Assembly (NCBI GenBank): GCA_902461985.1
Contig: CABQAB010000038.1
Coordinates: forward strand, 1-10,991
Direction of reading: 5' to 3'
DNA length: 10,991 nucleotides
Source: an uncultured Bacteroidales bacterium
GTDB taxonomy: Bacteria > Bacteroidota > Bacteroidia > Bacteroidales > UBA932
Translations under genes and position numbers: made by a program
In this document: positions 1 through 5,860 of the stretch, one piece after another
Layout of the letters: the number at the start of each line of letters is the position of its first letter
Numbering within the stretch: the stretch's first letter is position 1
Notes under the pieces: model-generated
The model's database searches: none
The model's input: only the letters and a program-made list of their open reading frames with translations
What the model was told of the DNA's origin: nothing

Positions 1-30
1 TTGAGGATAGATGTCTTTTAGAAGAAGGAG

Positions 31-45
31 TTTGCCGGTGGCAAA
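31..45. other. Small perfect hairpin in the left leader
   Basis: The arms TTTGCC (31-36) and GGCAAA (40-45) are perfect reverse complements around a 3-base loop. No T-run follows on either strand, so it is not a standard intrinsic terminator. It could mark the end of a gene lying left of the window or be chance. The rest of 1-164 is AT-rich and holds no gene I can support. Confidence 0.25.
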
Positions 46-164
46 TGACTGATGAGAAAAGGCATATAGACCAAAAAGATATTCATAAGTGTTCAAGTTA
101 TTTTTTCATGATTACTAAATCAAACAAAAGTATCGAATAATTATGAAAGTTGCAAGAAAGAGTA

Positions 165-172
165 TATCTTTG
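165..172 (+). promoter_or_regulatory. Bacteroidota-type -7 promoter element for sdhC
   Basis: TATCTTTG is an exact match to the Bacteroidota -7 consensus TAnnTTTG. It lies 33 bases before the ATG at 206, giving a short leader. No convincing -33 TTTG is seen at the usual distance. The element sits inside a possible upstream extension of the sdhC frame (from 143). A transcript starting just after it could not encode that extension, which supports the start at 206. Confidence 0.6.
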
Positions 173-205
173 CAATCCTCAAAAAGAAATACAAATAGAC
201 AATAT

Positions 206-904
206 ATGGCTAACATTCTGACATCATCAATCGGCAAGAAACTCATTATGAGCATCTCGGGACTGTTTCTCATATTGTTCCTCCTGCTCCATGTGTCGAT
301 TAACCTGTTTTCTGTAATTGATTTGTTCACAGGTTCTTATGGTTCACCTGACGGCTTGTTCCAGCTCGGCTGCGACTTCATGTCCCTTCCGATTGTGACA
401 GTGATGGTGCCTGTGCTTGCACTCGGTTTCCTCGTCCACATCATCTACGGATGCTATCTTACATGGACCAACCTCAAAGCCCGTGGCGGTTACTTCCGTT
501 ATGAGGTTTCAAGCAAGGCCAGGACTGATTCATGGGCTTCGCGCAACATGATTGTCCTTGGCATCATCATTCTCGGTTTCATCGCGTTCCACCTTACCCA
601 CTTCTGGGCCGACATGCAGCTTAAGGAGCTCACCGGAGGCGAGGCTGCCAACCCTTATGCCCTTCTCGACAGGACTTTCGGAACGTGGTGGATAGCAATT
701 CTTTACATCATATGGTTCGGTGCGTTGTGGTTCCATCTTACACATGGCTTCTGGAGTGCGTTCCAGACGGTGGGACTCAACAACAACATCTGGCTGAAGA
801 GACTGAAAGTGATTGCATACATTTTCTCAACTCTCATTTTCCTCGGCTTCGCATCAGTGGCCGTGGCAGTCTGCATCCACAACTATTTCCCGACCCTGTT
901 CTAA
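206..904 (+). CDS. sdhC: Succinate dehydrogenase/fumarate reductase cytochrome b subunit (b558 family)
   Basis: This is the di-haem membrane anchor of complex II (succinate:quinone oxidoreductase or fumarate reductase), passing electrons between the SdhA/SdhB soluble part and menaquinone. The 232-residue product has five hydrophobic helices. Histidines in the right places to bind two haems are H29 (LLLHVSIN), H78 (LVHIIYG), H129 (AFHLTHFW) and H177 (FHLTHGFW). H29 and H78 are 49 residues apart, the same spacing as the first two ligands in the Wolinella fumarate reductase anchor as I recall it. The opening (ANILTSSIGKK then MSISGL) is typical of Bacteroidota members. I chose the ATG at 206 over the one at 143 because a promoter element lies between them and the extra 21 residues are basic and unlike the family. 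In Bacteroidota this gene is normally followed at once by sdhA and sdhB; here it is followed by a hairpin and an aminotransferase. The family is clear; the enzyme direction (frd or sdh) cannot be told. Confidence 0.92.
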   Translation: MANILTSSIGKKLIMSISGLFLILFLLLHVSINLFSVIDLFTGSYGSPDGLFQLGCDFMSLPIVTVMVPVLALGFLVHIIYGCYLTWTNLKARGGYFRYEVSSKARTDSWASRNMIVLGIIILGFIAFHLTHFWADMQLKELTGGEAANPYALLDRTFGTWWIAILYIIWFGALWFHLTHGFWSAFQTVGLNNNIWLKRLKVIAYIFSTLIFLGFASVAVAVCIHNYFPTLF

Positions 905-949
905 ATCGTCAGGGCACGGTTGCAGAGCAGCATTTTTCAAGAAAATTCG

Positions 950-988
950 TTTAGGACAAGTCTCCGCTGTATGCGGTCTTGTCCTAAA
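950..988 (+). terminator. Strong hairpin between sdhC and the aminotransferase; possible terminator or attenuator
   Basis: The 11-base arms TTTAGGACAAG (950-960) and CTTGTCCTAAA (978-988) are perfect reverse complements. Inside them CCGC (964-967) can pair with GCGG (973-976) around the loop TGTAT. Such a long stem is unlikely by chance. The right arm is followed by AAATTTATAAA rather than a T-run, so it is not a textbook intrinsic terminator on the + strand. No TAnnTTTG element lies between it and the ATG at 1010. The aminotransferase may therefore depend on read-through past this structure. The role, as terminator, partial terminator, RNA-stability element or regulatory leader, is unresolved. 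Confidence 0.45.
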
Positions 989-1009
989 AATTTATAAAGA
1001 GACAGCATT

Positions 1010-2275
1010 ATGATTAAACCGGCAAAAAGGACTGAAGCAGTCAGAGAGTACTATTTTTCAAGGAAGAGCAGGGAACTGGCGGCGGTAGATGCGATGCGTG
1101 CATCGAAAGGAGAGTCTCCGCTGATCAGTCTGGGTATCGGCGCGCCGGACAGGATGCCGCCTGCCCGGGCAATAGAGGCGTTGGGAGCGACTGCCAGGTT
1201 GTCGGATTCCCATGTATATCAGAACTACCGTGGCCTGCCTCAGTTGCGCAAGGCTTTTTCTGACTGGTATGCCAAGTGGTATGGAGCAATGCTTGATCCG
1301 GAGTGTGAAATACAGCCGCTGTCCGGGTCCAAGGAGGGTATTCTTCTACTGGCTCTGGCATTCATCGACAAGGGAGACCGAGTGCTTGTCCCGAATCCGG
1401 GATATCCGACCTATTCTTCAGCCCTTGAACTCGTGGAGGCGGATATAGTCACCTACGACCTTTTGCCGGAAAACTCCTGGGAACCGGATTTCGATGCAAT
1501 CGAAGCTGCCGGTCTGGAAGGCGTGAAAATGATGTGGATGAATTATCCGTCCATGCCGACAGGAAAAGCCGCTTCTCCGGAATTATACAGGAAAGCCGTG
1601 GATTTCGCTCTTGCCCATGACATACTTTTGGTAAACGACAATCCCTACAGTTTCATTCTTACGGACAGTCCGCTTTCCATATTTTCAGTACCGCGTGCGA
1701 AAGAGTGTTGCATAGAACTGAACTCTCTCAGCAAGGCCCACAATATGTCCGGATGGCGAATCGGTATGGCGGCAGGCGATTCAAGACTTATTTCCGCCCT
1801 GCTGAAAGTCAAGTCCCAGATGGATTCCGGCATGTTCAAGCCTATGCAGATGGCGGCAGTTGCGGCATTGTCCGAAGGCGACGAGTGGTTCAGGCAGTTG
1901 AACGGGGTATATAGGGAAAGGCGTGCTGCGGCTTCCGGGATTATGGACCTTTTGAGTGCCGAATATCTCAAAGACGCGACCGGACTCTTCGTGTGGGGAC
2001 ATATAAAAGAGGACAATATACTTCTGAACTATGCCTCTGAGGCGGAAAAGATAGCCGCCGACGCAGGTCTGCAGCTCTGCCGGCCGGAAAACGGCAGGTG
2101 CAAGACAAAGGGCGAAATCATATCCGACTATCTGCTTTATTCAGCAGGAGTTTTCGTCGTACCGGGCTGCATATTCGGAAGCAACGGCAACGACTACGTC
2201 AGAATATCCCTCTGCGCAACAGCCGAAAAACTCGAAGAAGCGCGGGAGAGAATCCGTGCGGTCATGGCCCTGTAG
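1010..2275 (+). CDS. PLP-dependent aminotransferase, class I/II, probably aromatic amino acid biosynthesis
   Basis: This 421-residue cytosolic fold-type I aminotransferase is close in length to the family norm of about 400. PLP-site motifs are plain: an early SLGIGAPDRMPP segment, PNPGYPTY in the middle, D210-N-P-Y213 for the pyridine nitrogen and phosphate contacts, and SLSKAHNMSGWRIG with K242 as the Schiff-base lysine. The next gene is a DAHP synthase/chorismate mutase. In Bacteroides I recall a related aminotransferase between pheA and that fusion gene, so the likely job is the last transamination to phenylalanine or tyrosine; this is inference, and aspartate- or LL-diaminopimelate-type activity is an alternative. 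The usual NPTG asparagine is methionine here (NYPSMPTG). I recall the same residue in Bacteroides homologues, so it may mark a subfamily. The start at 1010 is the first ATG that gives a normal N-terminus. Expression may need read-through from sdhC, as no promoter is evident in the 105-base gap. Confidence 0.87.
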   Translation: MIKPAKRTEAVREYYFSRKSRELAAVDAMRASKGESPLISLGIGAPDRMPPARAIEALGATARLSDSHVYQNYRGLPQLRKAFSDWYAKWYGAMLDPECEIQPLSGSKEGILLLALAFIDKGDRVLVPNPGYPTYSSALELVEADIVTYDLLPENSWEPDFDAIEAAGLEGVKMMWMNYPSMPTGKAASPELYRKAVDFALAHDILLVNDNPYSFILTDSPLSIFSVPRAKECCIELNSLSKAHNMSGWRIGMAAGDSRLISALLKVKSQMDSGMFKPMQMAAVAALSEGDEWFRQLNGVYRERRAAASGIMDLLSAEYLKDATGLFVWGHIKEDNILLNYASEAEKIAADAGLQLCRPENGRCKTKGEIISDYLLYSAGVFVVPGCIFGSNGNDYVRISLCATAEKLEEARERIRAVMAL

Positions 2276-2339
2276 GCGGATGAAGATGAAATGAGACTTC
2301 TCGGCATCAGCAATATTCTTTACAGAAAAATTTCTTGTT

Positions 2340-3431
2340 ATGACCGGCATTCTTGATACAACGCCATTGAAAGACTGGGGGCTTTTTCCGGATATGGGGA
2401 ATGTCACAGGTTTCATGCCCGTGATTGCCGGGCCGTGCAGTGCCGAGAGCGAAGAGCAGGTGCTTTGTACTGCCGGAACTCTCAAATCCTTGGGAATCAA
2501 TGTGTTCAGAGCTGGCATATGGAAGCCGCGCACCCATCCCGGCAGTTTCGAGGGAGTTGGTGAACGTGGACTTGAATGGCTGCGGAGAGTTCAGACGGAA
2601 TACGGGATGAAGGTGGCTACTGAGGTTGCCGGGGCAAAGCATGTTGAAGCCTGCCTCAAGAGCGGTGTGGATTTGCTCTGGATCGGAGCGAGGACGTCAG
2701 CCAATCCTTTTTTGGTGCAGGAAATAGCCGATGCTCTGTCAGGGACGGATCTGCCCGTATTGGTCAAGAATCCCGTAAGCCCCGACATGGACCTCTGGAC
2801 AGGGGCACTGGAGCGGCTGCATCGGGCGGGTGTGCGCAGATTGGGCGTAATACACAGAGGCTTTTCCACAGCCGAGAAGGGCAGATACAGGAATGAACCT
2901 CTGTGGCAGTATGTAATCGAGTTCCGCAGCCGGTTTCCACAGATACCTGTTTTCTGCGATCCCAGCCATATAGCCGGGAGCAAGGAGTATATAGAAGAAA
3001 TCTCCCAGAGGGCGGTGGACCTCGGCGTAGACGGGCTTATGCTTGAAGCCCATTGCAATCCTGCGGCGGCACTCAGTGACTCTGCCCAGCAACTTACTCC
3101 TGACTCCCTTGCGGACCTTCTTCGTAACAGATTGTCAATCAGGAAGGCGGATACGGCGGATGCCGATTACCGGCAGACAGTCGGCAGGTTACGCGAAGAG
3201 ATAGACGTGGTGGACGAAAATCTTGTCCGCCTGCTATCTAAGCGCATGGAAATCAGCCGCAGTATCGGTCAGATCAAGCGAGAAAACAAAATTTCGATTA
3301 TACAGGCTTCAAGATGGGACAAGGTCCTCGCATCCGTCATGGAGAAGGGCCGGAAAGAAGGTCTGGACGAAGACTTCGTCAGACAAGTTTTCAATGCCAT
3401 CCACGAGGCCTCCATCAAGGCCCAGGCATGA
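2340..3431 (+). CDS. Bifunctional 3-deoxy-7-phosphoheptulonate (DAHP) synthase / chorismate mutase
   Basis: This cytosolic enzyme catalyses the first step of the shikimate pathway (phosphoenolpyruvate plus erythrose 4-phosphate to DAHP) and the branch step from chorismate to prephenate. Residues about 1-265 form a DAHP synthase barrel of the small KDO8PS-like type. It shows GPCSAES (31-37, with C33 a likely metal ligand), KPRTHP (62-67), K143-N-P, HRGFS, CDPSH (206-210) and EAHCNP (236-241). Residues about 275-363 form an AroQ-type mutase with LREEID, the RM pair, IGQIK and a terminal S358 and Q362 spaced like the active-site serine and glutamine of the E. coli mutase. The C-terminal mutase order is the one known in Bacteroidota and often links mutase ligands to feedback on the synthase. 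It lies 64 bases after the aminotransferase on the same strand, probably co-transcribed. No ATG, GTG or TTG lies further upstream in frame before a stop. Neither pheA nor tyrA is next to it. Confidence 0.95.
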   Translation: MTGILDTTPLKDWGLFPDMGNVTGFMPVIAGPCSAESEEQVLCTAGTLKSLGINVFRAGIWKPRTHPGSFEGVGERGLEWLRRVQTEYGMKVATEVAGAKHVEACLKSGVDLLWIGARTSANPFLVQEIADALSGTDLPVLVKNPVSPDMDLWTGALERLHRAGVRRLGVIHRGFSTAEKGRYRNEPLWQYVIEFRSRFPQIPVFCDPSHIAGSKEYIEEISQRAVDLGVDGLMLEAHCNPAAALSDSAQQLTPDSLADLLRNRLSIRKADTADADYRQTVGRLREEIDVVDENLVRLLSKRMEISRSIGQIKRENKISIIQASRWDKVLASVMEKGRKEGLDEDFVRQVFNAIHEASIKAQA

Positions 3432-4562
3432 TTATCTGCCAACGGAGTCAATCAGGCTGCAGAAAACATTTTTCGAGGAGTCAGACAGGAATTCGGCGAT
3501 GATCGGGAGATAGAAAAGGCGTTTCCGCAGGTATTCAGGTACGTTTTCGCAGTCTCTTACCCTTTGGGCGTCCTTTTCCGTCGTAATCACAAGGGACGTA
3601 GGGAAGGAATCTGCATGGGCGGCTATGGCCATGATGTCTGACTTGCTGAAACGGTGGTGGTCTCCGAATTTGAGGTGTCCCACAAGCCGGTAGCTCAGCC
3701 GCAATTGTTCCGAGAACGCACTGTCGTCCGCAATTCCGCTGAACATGACCGCCATTTTTGAATAAAGGTACCTCTTGTCTCCTTCAGGGTATACCGGCAT
3801 GGCGGTTCCGTAACCGGTTCTTGTGAAGAAAACATATTGCTTTTTGCCTGTCCCGGCCCTGAATCCGAAACATTCCTTCTGGTTGAAACGTTCCACGCCC
3901 ATGGACAAGGCCCAGTTGTCCTGCTCCCATGGACTCAGTTCCCACGGACATTTGCTCACCACCAATACATCCGCATCCGCAATCCTTTCCGGCAGGTCTC
4001 TCAGACTTCCCAACGGCAGCAGCATATCCTTCACCACAGGTCTGTTGTAGTCAATCAGCACAATGCTCAGATCCGGATTGAGGTTGCGGTACTGGAAACA
4101 GTCGTCCAGGACCGCGATTTTCGCTTTCGGAATGTTTCTGTCCCGGCATTTCCTGGATTTGCGGCTGTCCATATATGGCTGTGGGTCCGAAAGTATGGCC
4201 AGCCCCTCGATTCTGTTCCTGTCCACGGCCACCGTGCAGTCCGGGAACTTACCCTTCATCTGCAGCGGCTCGTCCCCGTAATCCCTTGCCTTTCCGTCCG
4301 CCGGCACCGTCTGGAAGCCCTTCAGTTTCCTTTTGTAGCCTCTCGAAAGAATCGCGATGTCCTCCGCCTTCACTCCGGAAGCCAAAAGTTCGTTCACCAC
4401 CAACTCGGTATGAGGGGTTTTGCCCGTTCCGCCGACCGTCACGTTACCAAGACCGATGGTCGGAATAGCCCCTTTCTTCACTTTTCTGATGCCGTGGTCG
4501 AAGAGAAAATGCCTGGCCTTCAGGCTGAGGTAATATGGAAACAGCAATATCTTGTCAATCAT
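3432..4562 (-). CDS. lpxK: Tetraacyldisaccharide 4'-kinase (lipid A biosynthesis)
   Basis: LpxK phosphorylates the 4' position of the lipid A disaccharide at the inner face of the cytoplasmic membrane, making lipid IVA. From the ATG at 4562 the product has 376 residues. An N-terminal amphipathic/hydrophobic segment (about 5-21) is followed by the P-loop GNVTVGGTGKTP (39-50), SRGYKRK (from 73), GDEP (96-99), D153-D154 with FQ, H302-H303 (GDHHRF), and TTEKDAQR near the end. The usual histidine after DDxFQ is tyrosine (Y158), and a basic stretch of about 15 residues precedes that motif. An in-frame TTG at 4595 would add 11 residues. I prefer ATG 4562 because the N-terminus then looks normal and because a near-match promoter (CATATTTG on the minus strand, 4600-4593) would overlap the longer start. 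The gene follows dusB by 39 bases, so co-transcription is likely. Its stop codon directly abuts the stop of the convergent DAHP synthase gene. Confidence 0.93.
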   Translation of the reverse strand: MIDKILLFPYYLSLKARHFLFDHGIRKVKKGAIPTIGLGNVTVGGTGKTPHTELVVNELLASGVKAEDIAILSRGYKRKLKGFQTVPADGKARDYGDEPLQMKGKFPDCTVAVDRNRIEGLAILSDPQPYMDSRKSRKCRDRNIPKAKIAVLDDCFQYRNLNPDLSIVLIDYNRPVVKDMLLPLGSLRDLPERIADADVLVVSKCPWELSPWEQDNWALSMGVERFNQKECFGFRAGTGKKQYVFFTRTGYGTAMPVYPEGDKRYLYSKMAVMFSGIADDSAFSEQLRLSYRLVGHLKFGDHHRFSKSDIMAIAAHADSFPTSLVITTEKDAQRVRDCENVPEYLRKRLFYLPIIAEFLSDSSKNVFCSLIDSVGR

Positions 4563-4601
4563 GTCTTGTATCCCCAATAATATATTATATAACAAATATG
4601 T

Positions 4602-5639
4602 TTATTGCTCTGGCTGATAAACCGATACTGCTTCCGGGGCACAGTCTCCCCAGCGGTCGGCGATATGGTCGAGCAGGGCGTAAATCTCCGGAATGTCATA
4701 CAGGGTGACTAATTTCAGCCTTGTTTCCTTGAAATCAGGCAGGCCTTTGAAATAGCACGAAAAGTGCCTTCTCATTTCTATAACACCTATGTGTTCTCCT
4801 TTGAGTTCCAATGACTTGCTTAGATGTCTTTTTGCGAGGTCCACTCTTTCCGCCACGCTCATCGGCGGCAGCAGTTCTCCCGTGTCCAAGTAGTGTCTGA
4901 TTTCCCTGAAAATCCACGGATGTCCGAAAGTAGCCCTGCCTATCATGATTCCGTCCACCCCGTATTTTTCGAACGCCTGAGCCGCATCCTGCGGAGTCTT
5001 TATGTCCCCGTTGCCTATGACGGGGATGTGCATCCTCGGGTTTTCCTTGATTTTCCCGATCAGAGTCCAGTCAGCCTCGCCCTTGTACATCTGGCAGCGT
5101 GTCCTTCCGTGCACGGTCAGCGCGGCAATCCCGCAATCCTGCAGCCTTTCAGCCAGTTCCACTATGATTTTGGAGTCTTCGTCCCAGCCGAGTCTGGTCT
5201 TCACCGTCACAGGCTTGTCCACGGCTTCCACCACCATCCTCGTGATTTCCACCATTTTGTCCGGTTCGCGCATCATCCCGCTGCCGGCTCCGCGCCGTGC
5301 TATCTTGCTGACCGGACAGCCGAAATTTATGTCAATGAAGTCTGCCCCATGTCCTCCCACGAGTTCCTGGGCCTTGTCTGCCATTTTAGCCGCGTCCACC
5401 ATCGCTTCCGGAACACTTCCGTAAATCTGTATCCCGACAGGGCTTTCATAGTCGTAGGTCCGCAGTTTCTCTAAGGATTTCCGGGCATCGCGCACAAGTC
5501 CGTCAGAAGATATGAATTCGGTGTACATGACGTCCGCACCGAATTCCTTGCAGACATATCTGAAAGAAGGGTCGGTCACGTCTTCCATTGGGGCCAGCAG
5601 CAGCGGCTTCTCTCCGATATCCAAATTCCCTATTTTCAT
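4602..5639 (-). CDS. dusB: tRNA-dihydrouridine synthase, DusB type
   Basis: This FMN-dependent flavoenzyme reduces uridine to dihydrouridine in the D-loop of tRNAs. The 345-residue product is a full-length Dus: LLLAPMEDVTDPSFR (13-27) forms the flavin-site start, IQIYGS (70-75) and INFGCPV (104-110) follow with catalytic Cys108, then KTRLGWD, TVHGRTRCQMYKG, IGNGDI and GRATFGHPWIF bind FMN phosphate and substrate. The C-terminal helical domain is present (RRHFSCYFKGL and onward). The barrel motifs and length fit DusB rather than the shorter DusC or the DusA types, though the exact tRNA position modified is inferred. It is the first gene of a likely dusB-lpxK unit on the minus strand. No exact TAnnTTTG element for it is seen in 5640-5860. 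The start at 5639 gives the normal family N-terminus. Confidence 0.94.
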   Translation of the reverse strand: MKIGNLDIGEKPLLLAPMEDVTDPSFRYVCKEFGADVMYTEFISSDGLVRDARKSLEKLRTYDYESPVGIQIYGSVPEAMVDAAKMADKAQELVGGHGADFIDINFGCPVSKIARRGAGSGMMREPDKMVEITRMVVEAVDKPVTVKTRLGWDEDSKIIVELAERLQDCGIAALTVHGRTRCQMYKGEADWTLIGKIKENPRMHIPVIGNGDIKTPQDAAQAFEKYGVDGIMIGRATFGHPWIFREIRHYLDTGELLPPMSVAERVDLAKRHLSKSLELKGEHIGVIEMRRHFSCYFKGLPDFKETRLKLVTLYDIPEIYALLDHIADRWGDCAPEAVSVYQPEQ

Positions 5640-5789
5640 GACATATTCTTCTGCTTCAGTCCATGCAGTCTCATGAGCCTTGCTGTGGACGGCATTTGTT
5701 TTCGTCCTGTGGCGGCCCGGAACCGCAAATGGACCGCTAAATTAGTACTATTATTCATATTCTGCCAAAAAAAGTTCCCGAAAATTGTT

Positions 5790-5797
5790 TACCTTTG
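5790..5797 (+). promoter_or_regulatory. Bacteroidota-type -7 promoter element for the GH3-GT28 pair
   Basis: TACCTTTG is an exact match to TAnnTTTG and lies 63 bases before the GH3 ATG at 5861. A clear -33 element is not seen. It sits in the 221-base divergent gap (5640-5860) between dusB and the GH3 gene, which otherwise shows no gene. The same octamer occurs before nfeD (9355-9362). Confidence 0.6.
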
Positions 5798-5860
5798 TAA
5801 TTGATGCGCTTTTCTGAGACGGGAAGCGGTCAATGAAATTTTTAACTAATAATCGAATTT

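Noticed and set aside
3..140. Open + frame from the left edge to a TAA at 138-140, 45 codons, as a possible tail of an upstream gene
   Set aside because: The peptide resembles no family I know, the region is AT-rich like a leader, and it ends just before the sdhC promoter. It could be real, but nothing in the sequence supports it.
143..205. N-terminal extension of SdhC from the ATG at 143
   Set aside because: An exact -7 promoter element (165-172) lies within it and the extra residues are unlike the family.
1645..2016. Minus-strand frame of 123 codons inside the aminotransferase
   Set aside because: It is antisense to conserved PLP-binding codons and has no family resemblance.
3837..4580. 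Long + strand frame of 247 codons opposite lpxK
   Set aside because: It is fully antisense to a well-supported LpxK, is rich in His, Arg and Val in the manner of a reversed coding frame, and shows no domain.
4824..5474. + strand frame of 216 codons opposite dusB
   Set aside because: It is antisense to a complete DusB with all motifs and has no recognisable fold or start context.
5766..5773. Minus-strand -7-like sequence (TTTTTTTG) for dusB
   Set aside because: It has a mismatch at the conserved A and is just a poly-T tract about 127 bases from the start.
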